From Acuticoccus sp965213555 (GTDB taxonomy: Bacteria; Pseudomonadota; Alphaproteobacteria; Rhizobiales; Amorphaceae), in NCBI RefSeq assembly GCF_965213555.1, contig NZ_OZ243890.1, positions 2,852,001 through 2,916,000 on the forward strand: a stretch of DNA of 64,000 bases, given 5' to 3'. The notes beneath the pieces were generated by a model. That model saw nothing but the letters and a program-made list of their open reading frames with translations. It was not told where the DNA came from and searched no databases. Below, piece by piece: positions 51,002 through 59,195 of this stretch. The translations under genes were made by a program, and so were the position numbers. Position 1 is the first letter of the stretch. Each line of letters opens with the position of its first letter.

Positions 51002-51508
51002 TCACCCGACGCCGTCGCCGGTCTCGCGCTGGTAGTAGATGAGGTCGAGCGCGGGCGCCTCGCCGGCGAGGCGGGTCAGCATCGCGTGGACCTGCCCGCG
51101 ATGGTGCGTCTGATGGTTGAAGACGTGCAGCAGCACCGGTCCGAGGGGCTGCGTCACCGGCTCGGGCCGGGTGATCGGCGTATAGCTGAAGGTGCCGGCG
51201 ATGGCCGCATCCGACAGGCCCTCCGCGAAGGTGCGGATGCGCGCGTCGAGCGCCTCGCGCGTTCGGCGCAGCTCACGACGGTCGTCCGCCACGATGGCAT
51301 CGAGCCGCGTCGGGGCCTCGCCCTCGCCGGTGATGCGGCTCATCCAGATGAGGTCGCCGACGACGAGGTGGTTGAACGTGCCGTGCACGGAGCCGAAGGC
51401 CGCGCCGCAGTCGGCCCTGTAGTCCGCCTCCGGCAGCGCGTCGGCGGCGTCGTAGGCGCGGGCGTTGGCCCACGCGTTGTAGCGGGCGAGCATCGCGAAC
51501 GGGTTCAC
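51002..51508 (-). CDS. DinB-family metal-binding protein
   Basis: A 168-residue four-helix protein of the DinB/YfiT group. The metal His triad is visible: HGTFNHLVVGD (about 43-48) and VFNHQTHHRGQVH (about 128-140). DinB-fold enzymes use zinc or nickel and often act as thiol transferases (mycothiol or bacillithiol dependent) or isomerases; an actual reaction for this one is not known. ATG 51508 with GGAGG-like upstream sequence. Divergent from ndk. Confidence 0.85.
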   Translation of the reverse strand: MNPFAMLARYNAWANARAYDAADALPEADYRADCGAAFGSVHGTFNHLVVGDLIWMSRITGEGEAPTRLDAIVADDRRELRRTREALDARIRTFAEGLSDAAIAGTFSYTPITRPEPVTQPLGPVLLHVFNHQTHHRGQVHAMLTRLAGEAPALDLIYYQRETGDGVG

Positions 51509-51590
51509 CGGCGCCCTCCTGTTGCGGCGTGCGCGACCGCCAGCCTATAGCGGGTCGCGACACCTGCCCGCGGACCACAGGACGGCGATG

Positions 51591-52013
51591 ATGGCGACCG
51601 AACGCACCTTCTCGATGATCAAGCCCGACGCGACGCGGCGCAACCTCATGGGCAAGATCATCGCGCGCCTCGAGGAGAGCGGCCTGCGCGTCGTCGCCTC
51701 AAAGCGCATCCTGATGTCGAAGGCGCAGGCCGAGGCGTTCTACGCCGTGCACAAGGACCGGCCGTTCTACGGCGAACTCACCACCTTCATGGCGTCCGGC
51801 CCGACCGTCGTCCAGGTGTTGGAGGGGGAGGACGCCATCGCCAAGAACCGCGAGGTCATGGGCGCCACGAACCCCGCGGACGCGGCGCCCGGCACGATCC
51901 GCGCCGACTACGCCCAGTCGATCGGCGAGAACGCCGTGCACGGCTCGGACGCGGCGGAGACCGCGGCCGAGGAGATCGCGTTCTGGTTCGCCGGCCACGA
52001 GATCGTCGGCTGA
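51591..52013 (+). CDS. ndk: Nucleoside diphosphate kinase
   Basis: Transfers the gamma-phosphate between NTPs and NDPs through a phospho-histidine. The 140-residue protein starts MATERTFSMIKPDATRRNL, has His117 in ENAVHGSDAAE (active site) and the usual SGPTVVQVLEGEDA stretch. Two adjacent ATGs occur (51588, 51591); the second gives the family length and has AGGA eight bases upstream. Confidence 0.97.
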   Translation: MATERTFSMIKPDATRRNLMGKIIARLEESGLRVVASKRILMSKAQAEAFYAVHKDRPFYGELTTFMASGPTVVQVLEGEDAIAKNREVMGATNPADAAPGTIRADYAQSIGENAVHGSDAAETAAEEIAFWFAGHEIVG

Positions 52014-52071
52014 GGCTTCGCAGCCTCGCTGCCCATGCTAGTAGACGGCGGTGCACGGCAGGGAGGGACCC

Positions 52072-52731
52072 ATGGCGACCAGCGAGGCAGCATCGACTGA
52101 GGCGACCGCGGGGGCGATGACGCTGGCGGGCCGCAACCTGTCGCCATACGCCCGGCGCGTCGCCATCTGGTGCGCCTTGCAGGGTCGGCCGCTGGAGCGC
52201 GCCGCCGTCGCCGCAATGGACCCGGCGGACGCGGCGACGCTCCGAAGCTTCCATCCCGGCATGCGCGTCCCGGCCCTGCGCCTCGCCGACGGCACGACGC
52301 TCATCGACACCTTCGCCATCTGCGACTGGCTCGACGAGACCGCGGACGGCGCCCGGCTCGTCCCCGAGCATGGCGCCGTCCGTCGGGACTGCCTGCAGCG
52401 CATCGCCTTGGCGCACGCGACCACCGAGAAGATCGTCGCGCTGGTCTACGAGCGCAACCGCAGGCCGGAGGCGCTGCATTGGGCCGACTGGCAGGAGCGC
52501 ATCGTCATGCAGATCCGCGGTGGGTTCGAGGCGATGGAGGCGGCGGCGAAGGACGGCTTCCACGGCGGCGGGAACCCCGACGGATCCGACATCGCCATCG
52601 TGTGCGCCTACCAGATGGCGGGCGTCACCAACCCGTTCCTCATCGAGGACCGTTACCCGAAGCTCGCCGCCCTTGCCGAGCGGGCCATGGCGCTGCCCGA
52701 GTTCGCCGACACCTACCCCACCTTCTCCTGA
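52072..52731 (+). CDS. Glutathione S-transferase family protein
   Basis: A 219-residue two-domain GST. The thioredoxin-like N-terminal domain (about 14-90) has NLSPYARRVAIW with the Ser that would activate glutathione, RVPALRLADG with the cis-Pro, and TLIDTFAICDWLDE. The helical C-terminal domain ends with AALAERAMALPEFADTYP. ATG 52072 follows GGAGGGA. Substrate unknown; possibly stress or xenobiotic metabolism. Confidence 0.85.
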   Translation: MATSEAASTEATAGAMTLAGRNLSPYARRVAIWCALQGRPLERAAVAAMDPADAATLRSFHPGMRVPALRLADGTTLIDTFAICDWLDETADGARLVPEHGAVRRDCLQRIALAHATTEKIVALVYERNRRPEALHWADWQERIVMQIRGGFEAMEAAAKDGFHGGGNPDGSDIAIVCAYQMAGVTNPFLIEDRYPKLAALAERAMALPEFADTYPTFS

Positions 52732-52753
52732 GCTCCTGCCGGCAGGGGGTTGA

Positions 52754-53614
52754 TCAGCCCGTCGACCTCGCACGGGCGAGCAGCATCTCAGCGTTCTTGA
52801 GGTGCGGTCGGTCGAGCATGCGTCCGTCCAGCGCCACGACGCCGGCGCCCGGCTCGGCGGCGAAGGCGGCCACGATCCGCTCCGCCTCGGCGACCTCCCC
52901 GCCGGTGGGGGTGAACGCCTCGTTGATCACGGCCACCTGCGAGGGGTGGATCGCGAGCTTGCCGAGGAAGCCGTCCGCGGCCGCCTCGCGCGCCTCGCGG
53001 GCCAGGCCGTCCTCGTCGCGGAAGTCCGTGTAGACGGTGTCGAGGGGGAGCGCGCCTGCGGCCCGCGCTCCGGCGAGGCACAGCGTGCGCGCCATGGCGA
53101 ACACCTCCGTCACGCGCCCGTCGGCGCGCCGCGTCCGGGCCACGCCGAGCGCGGCCGACAGGTCCTCGAGGCCCCAGGAGAGGCCCGCGAGCCGGCGACC
53201 GGCCGCATCGTACGTGCCGAGGCCGAAGAGCGCCCGCGCCGTTTCGGTGGCGATGGCGATGACCTTGGTCGCGCCGTCCTCGATGCCGGCCTCCGCCTCG
53301 TGGACGGCGAGCATGGCGGCAAGGTGCGCGACGTCCGCCCCGGTCTCGCTCTTCGGCAGGACGATGAAGTGGGGACGCGCCGGCATCACCGCGGCGAGGT
53401 CGGCGTCCGTCATCCCCGTGTCCAGCGCGTTGACGCGCACGGCGACGCGGCCAGGCGCGTCCGTGGCGGCCTCGCGGGTGAGCTTGCGGGCGGTCTCCTT
53501 GCGCTCAGCGGCGACGGCATCCTCGAGGTCGAAGATGACGACGTCGGCCGCCGCGTCGAACGCCTTGGCGAGCTTCCTCTCCGAGTCCCCTGGGACGAAC
53601 AGCAGCGAGCGCAT
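52754..53614 (-). CDS. CitE-like CoA-ester lyase / malyl-CoA thioesterase family (HpcH/HpaI)
   Basis: A 286-residue TIM-barrel protein with FVPGDSERKLAKA at the start, VIFDLEDAVAAERK (Mg-binding Glu/Asp), VRVNALDTG, WGLEDLSAALG (second acidic site) and GKLAIHPSQVAVINEAFTPT. Family members cleave or hydrolyse malyl-, citramalyl- or methylmalyl-CoA; the length fits (3S)-malyl-CoA thioesterase and citramalyl-CoA lyase equally. ATG 53614 shares one base with the stop of the MaoC gene (TGATG). A MaoC hydratase plus CitE-like lyase pair suggests turnover of a branched dicarboxylyl-CoA, such as mesaconyl- or itaconyl-CoA. Confidence 0.85.
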   Translation of the reverse strand: MRSLLFVPGDSERKLAKAFDAAADVVIFDLEDAVAAERKETARKLTREAATDAPGRVAVRVNALDTGMTDADLAAVMPARPHFIVLPKSETGADVAHLAAMLAVHEAEAGIEDGATKVIAIATETARALFGLGTYDAAGRRLAGLSWGLEDLSAALGVARTRRADGRVTEVFAMARTLCLAGARAAGALPLDTVYTDFRDEDGLAREAREAAADGFLGKLAIHPSQVAVINEAFTPTGGEVAEAERIVAAFAAEPGAGVVALDGRMLDRPHLKNAEMLLARARSTG

Positions 53615-54081
53615 CAGGCGGTGATGGTCGGCTGGCGCTTCCTCATCATGCCGGTGCGCGAGGTGACGGCGACCACGACGTCGTCCTGGTTGGTCGCGGT
53701 GTGCTCGAACTCGACGATGCCGACGTCCGGCCGCGAGCGCGACTCGCGCTTGTCGAGGATCTTCGTCGCCGCGTAGATCGTGTCGCCGTGGAACACCGGG
53801 TGAGGGAAGCGGGTCTCCTTCATGCCGAGGTTGCCCACCGTCGTGCCGATGGTGAGGTCGTTCACCGAGATGCCGATGAGCAGGCCGAGCGTGAACAGCG
53901 AGTTGACGATGGGCCGGCCCCACTCGGTGTGCCGCTCGGCGAAGTGCCGGTCGATGTGGAGCTTCTGTGGGTTCAGCGTCAGGTTCGAGAACCAGATGTT
54001 GTCGGTCTCCGTCACCGTGCGCGACAGTTCGTGACGGTAGACGGCGCCGACCTCGAACTCCTCGTAGTACAGCCCCGGCAT
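53614..54081 (-). CDS. MaoC-family enoyl-CoA hydratase
   Basis: A 155-residue single hot-dog domain hydratase. The catalytic region reads FSNLTLNPQKLHIDRHFAE (Asn-Pro-x3-His-x-Asp, about 32-50), followed by GRPIVNSLFTLGLLIG and HPVFHGDTIYAATKILDKR. It is half the length of the two-domain mesaconyl-CoA hydratase Mch. ATG 54081. It leads a two-gene unit with the CitE-like lyase and comes after an L,D-transpeptidase gene ended by a hairpin. Confidence 0.87.
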   Translation of the reverse strand: MPGLYYEEFEVGAVYRHELSRTVTETDNIWFSNLTLNPQKLHIDRHFAERHTEWGRPIVNSLFTLGLLIGISVNDLTIGTTVGNLGMKETRFPHPVFHGDTIYAATKILDKRESRSRPDVGIVEFEHTATNQDDVVVAVTSRTGMMRKRQPTITA

Positions 54082-54102
54082 CGCGCCCTCCCGCTCACCC
54101 GA

Positions 54103-54127
54103 ACCCTCGCCCGAGCGGCGCGAGGGT
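54103..54127 (-). terminator. Hairpin after the L,D-transpeptidase gene
   Basis: ACCCTCGC (54103-54110) pairs with GCGAGGGT (54120-54127) around nine bases, between the transpeptidase stop and the MaoC start. Confidence 0.5.
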
Positions 54128-54156
54128 GGCGTGGCGGGACGGACAGGTCAATCGCC

Positions 54157-54852
54157 TCAGTAGATGGCGGCGGGCCGGACGATGACCTTCGCGCCGAGCG
54201 GCGTGCGGTTGTAGAGGTCGATGATGTCGTGGTTGAGCAGCCGCACGCAGCCGGACGACACGTTGCGACCGATGGAGAAGGCCTCCTGCGTGCCGTGGAG
54301 GCGGTAGAGCGTGTCGGCGCCGCCCTGGAACAGGTAGAGTGCGCGGGCGCCGAGCGGGTTGGCAAGGCCCGGCGGCATCCCCTCGCGCCACTGCTCGAGG
54401 TCCGGCTCGCGGACGATCATCTCCGGCGGCGGGGTCCAGGTGGGCCACTTGCGCTTGAGTGGGATGGTGGCGGTGCCGTCCCAGCCGAAGCCCGCGCGGC
54501 CGAGGCCGACGCCGTAGCGCATGGCAAGCCCGTTCGGCAGCGTGAAGTAGAGGAACTTCGCCGTCGTATCGACGACGATGGTCCCCGGAGCCTGGCCGGT
54601 GGGGTTGCGGACCTCCCGGCGAAGGAACTGCGGCTCGAACTTGGTGATGTCGACCGCAGGGATCGGGTACGGCTCGGTGAAGATCGGGCCGTACATCGCG
54701 GCGTACCGCGCGTCGATCACCGGACGCATGGGCGCGACCGGCTGCTCCGGGAGCTGGCACGCGGCAAGCGGTAGAGCCGCGGCTCCGAGGACGACGGCGC
54801 GGCGCGTCAGCGTCCCGCAAGCGGGCTCGTCCGCTGCCGGCTCGGCGGTCAT
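54157..54852 (-). CDS. L,D-transpeptidase lipoprotein (YkuD domain)
   Basis: A 231-residue cell-wall enzyme that makes 3-3 peptidoglycan cross-links or attaches proteins to the wall. It has an RR-containing signal with a lipobox LAAC (LTRRAVVLGAAALPLAAC, lipidated Cys near residue 33) and a YkuD domain from about 90 with the catalytic motif HGTQEAFSIGRNVSSGCVRLL; Cys and upstream His are present. ATG 54852 was chosen; an upstream ATG at 54879 is possible, and neither has a strong ribosome site. Confidence 0.88.
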   Translation of the reverse strand: MTAEPAADEPACGTLTRRAVVLGAAALPLAACQLPEQPVAPMRPVIDARYAAMYGPIFTEPYPIPAVDITKFEPQFLRREVRNPTGQAPGTIVVDTTAKFLYFTLPNGLAMRYGVGLGRAGFGWDGTATIPLKRKWPTWTPPPEMIVREPDLEQWREGMPPGLANPLGARALYLFQGGADTLYRLHGTQEAFSIGRNVSSGCVRLLNHDIIDLYNRTPLGAKVIVRPAAIY

Positions 54853-55061
54853 CGGACTGCTCTGGGGACAAGGGGCCATGGGAACCGACGCATCCTGTAC
54901 GAACGCCGCCCCTGAGGCGACGCGAACCATTCTCGCGATCAGCTTAACTTATTCCACGGCGACGACCAGCCGTAAGACGGGTTCTAGCCCTTCAACGTCA
55001 AACAAATCAGCGTGTTGTGGCGCCCACGGCACGCTTTCACGGCATGATACGTCCGGCGGCG

Positions 55062-55922
55062 TCACGCCGGGATGGCGAGCTGCTCCGAGGGCACGAAGCG
55101 CATGACCTGCTCGCGCATCAGCTCGCGCAGGAAGGCCGCGGAAGGACCCTCTGGGATCGCCCCCACGGTCTCCTCGATCTGCCGCTTCAAAGCGGCGATG
55201 GCTCCGCTTAGCCCGTGAGCCGCGACGGCGCTCGGCCGTCCGTGCGCCGCGTCCTGTCCGGTGGGTTTGCCGTGGTCGGCCGGGCGCGCGACGTGGTCGT
55301 GCACGTCGTCGGCGATCTGGTAGGCGGCCCCGAGGCCGTCGCCGATGCGGCGCCACAGCGCCACGTCGCCACCGGCGGCCGCCGCCCCGCCGGCTGCCGC
55401 GGCGGCGAACAGCACGCCGGTCTTGGCCGCATGGTATGCGCCGAGGTCGCACGCCTCCTCGCTCTCCATCGCCTGGCCCCCGACGAGGCCGGACGGCGTG
55501 CCGGCAGAACGAGCGAGGATGTCGACGAGCGGCGGCAGGCGCTCGCCAGCTGCGACGCCGACGTCCGCCAGCGCCTGGAACGCCAACACGATGAGCGCGT
55601 CGCCGGTAAGGACCGCAAGCGGCTCGCCGTACGCGGCGTGGACCGAGGGGCGACCGCGGCGCACCGCGGCGTCGTCGAAGCAAGGCAGGTCGTCGTGGAC
55701 CAGCGAGGCACAGTGCAGGCACTCGACCGCGACGGCCAGCGCATCCGCCACCGCCGGCCGGTCGTCGCCGCAGGCGAGAGCGACGCCGATGGCCAGCTTG
55801 GGTCGGACCCTCGCGCCGCCGGGAAAGATCGCGTGTCGCAGCGCAGCGCCCAGCCTCGGCGGAGCGTCCCGCCCGGCGAGGTGCCGCTCGAGCGCCCGTT
55901 CCACCCGCCTCGTCACATCCAT
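55062..55922 (-). CDS. crtE: Geranylgeranyl diphosphate synthase, CrtE-type
   Basis: A 286-residue trans-prenyltransferase. First Asp-rich motif SLVHDDLPCFDD (Asp77, Asp78, Asp83) and second motif YQIADDVHDHV; LRHAIFPGGARVRPKLAI and AAYGEPLAVLTGDALIV follow CrtE of Rhodobacter closely. The product would supply C20 diphosphate for carotenoids and for the phytyl tail added by BchG and BchP. FPP synthase IspA is the alternative, but the spacing and CrtE-like C-terminus favour crtE. It stands apart from the bch cluster. ATG 55922 was picked by alignment to CrtE N-termini; a GTG at 55940 is possible. Confidence 0.8.
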   Translation of the reverse strand: MDVTRRVERALERHLAGRDAPPRLGAALRHAIFPGGARVRPKLAIGVALACGDDRPAVADALAVAVECLHCASLVHDDLPCFDDAAVRRGRPSVHAAYGEPLAVLTGDALIVLAFQALADVGVAAGERLPPLVDILARSAGTPSGLVGGQAMESEEACDLGAYHAAKTGVLFAAAAAGGAAAAGGDVALWRRIGDGLGAAYQIADDVHDHVARPADHGKPTGQDAAHGRPSAVAAHGLSGAIAALKRQIEETVGAIPEGPSAAFLRELMREQVMRFVPSEQLAIPA

Positions 55923-56015
55923 CTGCAGCCCGCCCGGCACCGTCCCTGGTGGATCAGCCTCGGCCGGCGGGCCGAGCCTGTCAACGCGAGACAGCGCCGC
56001 GGCGTGCCGCCGGCG

Positions 56016-56132
56016 TCAGTAGCGCCTGTTCCGCCGCACCGAGCGGCGCTCGCGCAGCTCCCACAGGGCGAACGTCAGTACGCTGCCAATGATGAGAACG
56101 ATCTCGAACAAGACAACCGCGTCGATGCCCAT
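56016..56132 (-). CDS. 38-residue membrane protein of a widespread alphaproteobacterial type
   Basis: A short frame from ATG 56132 whose product begins MGIDAVVLFEIVLIIGSVLT, one transmembrane helix, and ends with a strongly basic ELRERRSVRRNRRY tail. Such peptides (helix with EIVLIxG then LRxxRR) are common, unnamed, in alphaproteobacteria. The GAGGGG ahead of the ATG is very close to it. It sits alone upstream of crtE. Function unknown. Confidence 0.5.
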   Translation of the reverse strand: MGIDAVVLFEIVLIIGSVLTFALWELRERRSVRRNRRY

Positions 56133-56369
56133 CCCCTCGCCCCGTCGTTCTGCATTGCAGCCGCCTGCCGCAGGGCATTTGGCCGCAAGCCGTTGTTCTT
56201 CACGTGCGAAGGAAACCCTGTCCAATAACTGCAGGTTCCATATTGACCCCCGCGTCACCCGCCGGAACCGTTCTTGCCGTTGATTACGTTGAAGTATTTT
56301 AGGGACGCAGGGTGGCGCTGGGTCTGCTGATCGCACCCGGGGCGAGCTGGCGAACCTGCGGTGGGCTGC

Positions 56370-56861
56370 TCAACGCATCAGGAGCTCAGTGAGGAGCGTG
56401 AGCGCGGCGCCGACGCTGACGTGGCGAACGCCGTCGCGGCCAACGTCGCCGAACCGGTGCTCGTGGTGGAGGACGGCGCCGCGCCCTGCGGCGGCGAAGT
56501 GGACGAGTCCGACCGGCTTCAGAGGCGAGCCGCCGGAGGGTCCGGCGACCCCGGTCACCGCGACGGCGACCCCACGATCGCCGGCCGCAGCGCACCCTGC
56601 CTCGGCCATCGCCGTCGCCACCTCGCGGCTGACCGCGCCGTGGGCGGCGATCAGGGCGGGCGGGACGCCGAGCCTCACCTTGGCGTCGTTGGAGTAGGTC
56701 ACGACGCCGCCATCCACGACGTCCGACGAGCCTGGGACCGCGGTCAACGCCGCAGCGACGAGGCCGCCGGTGCACGATTCGACGGTGGTGATGGTGGCGC
56801 CGATGCGCCGGGCGGCCTCGAGGCAGGCGGCCGCCCGGGACAGCGTGTAATCGTCGAACAT
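56370..56861 (-). CDS. CinA C-terminal domain protein (nicotinamide-nucleotide amidase, PncC-type)
   Basis: A 163-residue stand-alone CinA C-terminal domain, which hydrolyses NMN to nicotinic acid mononucleotide. It has TTVESCTGGLVAAALTAVPGSS (about 28-49, active-site Ser/Thr), VVTYSNDAKVRLGVP, GAVSREVATAMAEA and AVAVTGVAGPSGGSPLKPVGLV, all standard. The ATG at 56861 shares one base with the ispDF stop; a second ATG at 56870 overlaps more. It is the second gene of ispDF-cinA, a frequent alphaproteobacterial pair. Confidence 0.92.
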   Translation of the reverse strand: MFDDYTLSRAAACLEAARRIGATITTVESCTGGLVAAALTAVPGSSDVVDGGVVTYSNDAKVRLGVPPALIAAHGAVSREVATAMAEAGCAAAGDRGVAVAVTGVAGPSGGSPLKPVGLVHFAAAGRGAVLHHEHRFGDVGRDGVRHVSVGAALTLLTELLMR

Positions 56862-58012
56862 CACGTCCATCTCAGCACGGTCGCGAGGGCCTGGGCCGCG
56901 ATCCCCTCGCCGCGTCCTGTGAAGCCGAGCCGCTCGGTCGTCGTCGCCTTCACCGAGACCCGTGCGACGGGAAGGGCGACAACCGTCGCGATGCGCGCCC
57001 GCATGGCGTCGCGCACGGGCCCGATCTTTGGCCGCTCGCAAATGATGGTAAGGTCGAGGTGGGCGATCTCCCCCACCGCGCGAACCCGCTCCGCGGCGTG
57101 GGCGAGGAAGCGGTCCGAGGACGCGCCGCGCCACGCGGGGTCGCTCGGGGGAAAGTGTTGGCCGATGTCGCCGTCGCCGATCGCCCCTAACAGCGCGTCC
57201 GTCAGTGCGTGCAGCGCGACGTCCGCGTCCGAGTGGCCCTCGAGCTGCATCGGCTCGTCGAGCGTCAGCCCGCCGAGGATCAGCGGGCCACCGGGCACCA
57301 GTCGGTGGACGTCGAACCCTTGGCCGATGGCGGGAACCGGCGCCAACGCAGCATGAGCAGAGGCGAGGTCGTCGACGGTGGTGATCTTGAAGTTCGCCCG
57401 CTCCCCGTCGACGACCTCGACCCTGGCGCCGGCTGCCTCGGCGAGCGCGGCGTCGTCCGTCGCTGCCGAGGAGGCCATGGCGTGCACGCGGACGAGGAGG
57501 GGGTAGGCGAACCCCTGGGGTGTCTGCGCCTGGGCGAGGCCCTCACGCGGGACGGTGCCGACGACCGCAGCGTCCACCAGCCGCTTCAGCGTGTCGGCGA
57601 CGGGGATCGCCGGCAGCACCGCCTCCGCGCCCGACCGCAGCCGTTGGATCACCCTGTCCACCAGCGCCGCGGACACGAACGGCCTCGCCGCGTCGTGCAC
57701 GAGGACGTGGCTCGGCGGGTCCGCCGCGAGGACGTCGAGCGCCGCCGCCACCGAGGCCTGCCGCGTGGCGCCGCCGGTCGCGAACAGCACCTCGTCCGCG
57801 CGCGGTCCGGCAGCCTCGCGACACGCAGCATGCTCTCCGGCGCCGACGACCGCGACGACCCTTCGCACCTCGGCGTGGTCGAGGAAGGCATCGAGCGCGC
57901 GGGCCACGACCGTGCGCCCTCCTAAAGGCAGGAACTGCTTCGGCGTGGCGCCGCCGAGCCGTAGCCCTCGTCCGGCGGCCAACACCACCGCGTCGGTCAC
58001 CATGGGGTCCAT
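56861..58012 (-). CDS. ispDF: Bifunctional IspD/IspF enzyme of the MEP isoprenoid pathway
   Basis: A 383-residue fusion of two non-consecutive MEP-pathway enzymes. Residues 1-225 are IspD (4-diphosphocytidyl-2-C-methyl-D-erythritol synthase): LAAGRGLRLGGATPKQFLPLG, HDAARPFV, TPQGF. Residues 226-383 are IspF (2-C-methyl-D-erythritol 2,4-cyclodiphosphate synthase): GQGFDVHRLVPG with zinc-binding Asp/His, LEGHSDADVALHALTDALLGA, GDIGQHFPPSDP, KATTTERLGFTGRGEGI. It feeds isoprenoid supply for carotenoid, bacteriochlorophyll tail and quinone. ATG 58012. It diverges from dusB. Confidence 0.96.
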   Translation of the reverse strand: MDPMVTDAVVLAAGRGLRLGGATPKQFLPLGGRTVVARALDAFLDHAEVRRVVAVVGAGEHAACREAAGPRADEVLFATGGATRQASVAAALDVLAADPPSHVLVHDAARPFVSAALVDRVIQRLRSGAEAVLPAIPVADTLKRLVDAAVVGTVPREGLAQAQTPQGFAYPLLVRVHAMASSAATDDAALAEAAGARVEVVDGERANFKITTVDDLASAHAALAPVPAIGQGFDVHRLVPGGPLILGGLTLDEPMQLEGHSDADVALHALTDALLGAIGDGDIGQHFPPSDPAWRGASSDRFLAHAAERVRAVGEIAHLDLTIICERPKIGPVRDAMRARIATVVALPVARVSVKATTTERLGFTGRGEGIAAQALATVLRWT

Positions 58013-58202
58013 CGCGCTGACCTAGCGCGGATCGGACGACGGGGACAGACACCGGAACGCGGTCTGCCACGGTCCCGACGGTCGACGCACTTGCCAACTT
58101 TCGTGTCATGGTCAAAGCATAGGCAGACGCGCGACGTGCTGGGCTTGGCGATCGCCCGCTCCGCGCTCGCGCCGCCTCGACGGGAAGGTCCGCTGCACAA
58201 CG

Positions 58203-59195
58203 ATGATGGGTCTTGCGATCGGCGACGTGGTCCTTGCGAACCGTACGGTGCTGGCGCCGATGTCCGGCATCAGCGACCTGCCGTTCCGCCGGATCGCCGC
58301 GCGCTTTGGCGCCGGTCTCGTGGTGAGCGAGATGGTGGCGAGCGACCGGCTCGTCGCCCGCGAGGTCGAGGCCCAGCTCAAGGCCGACGGGGCGGGGCTC
58401 GGGGTGCACGCGGTGCAGCTCGCCGGCTGCCGTGCGGGCGACCTTGCCGAGGCGGCGCGGATGGCGGAGGCCGCTGGCGCCCACATCGTGGACATCAACA
58501 TGGGCTGTCCGGCCAAGCGCGTGGTCGGCGGCTGGGCCGGGTCGGCGCTGATGCGCGACGTTGCCCACGCCGCCTCCCTCGTCGCCGCCACGGTCGCTGC
58601 CGTGCGAGTTCCGGTGACCGTCAAGATGCGGCTCGGCTACGACCGCGCGACCCGCAACGCGCCGGAGCTCGCCAGGCTCTGCGAGGACGCTGGCGCGACG
58701 CTCATCACGGTGCACGGCCGCACGCGCTGCCAGCGCTATACGGGCATGGCGGACTGGCATGAGGTGGCGCGGACGCGGGCGGCCACGGCGCTACCCCTCG
58801 TGGTCAACGGCGACATCGACGGCGTCGCGACGGCCCGGCGCGCGCTCGCCGCCTGCGGCGCCGACGCGGTGATGGTGGGCCGCGCGAGCCTCGGCGCGCC
58901 ATGGCTCGCCGGCGTCATCGGCGCCGCGCTGGCGGGGACGGCACCTCCCGTCGTTCCCCACACCGCGGCCGAGGTCGGCGCCCTCGCGCTGGAGCACCTG
59001 GAGGCGCTCGTCGAACACGCCGGGCCGGAGCGCGGGCTCCTCCTGGCGCGCAAGCACGTCGCCGCCTACGCCGATCGCGTCGAGGCACCGGGCGCGCTGC
59101 GTCGTGCCGCGCTGACGGCGAAGGGCGTACGCGAGGCACGGGCCGCGACGTCCGCACTGTTCGCGGCGGCCGACGCCACTCGGCTCGCGGCGTGA
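58203..59195 (+). CDS. dusB: tRNA-dihydrouridine synthase, DusB/NifR3
   Basis: A flavin enzyme of 330 residues that reduces uridine in tRNA. Visible: VLAPMSGISDLPFRRIA at the start (FMN), DINMGCPAKRVV with the catalytic Cys, VTVKMRLGYD, ITVHGRTRCQRYTGMADW and VVNGDIDG with VMVGRASLGAPW. The order dusB(nifR3)-ntrB-ntrC is the classic alphaproteobacterial nitrogen-regulation operon. Two ATGs are adjacent (58203, 58206). The stop overlaps the GTG of ntrB. Confidence 0.96.
   Translation: MMGLAIGDVVLANRTVLAPMSGISDLPFRRIAARFGAGLVVSEMVASDRLVAREVEAQLKADGAGLGVHAVQLAGCRAGDLAEAARMAEAAGAHIVDINMGCPAKRVVGGWAGSALMRDVAHAASLVAATVAAVRVPVTVKMRLGYDRATRNAPELARLCEDAGATLITVHGRTRCQRYTGMADWHEVARTRAATALPLVVNGDIDGVATARRALAACGADAVMVGRASLGAPWLAGVIGAALAGTAPPVVPHTAAEVGALALEHLEALVEHAGPERGLLLARKHVAAYADRVEAPGALRRAALTAKGVREARAATSALFAAADATRLAA

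Noticed and set aside
55923..56015. TGT...ACA pair upstream of crtE as a PpsR box
   Set aside because: The halves are only nine bases apart; PpsR boxes have twelve.
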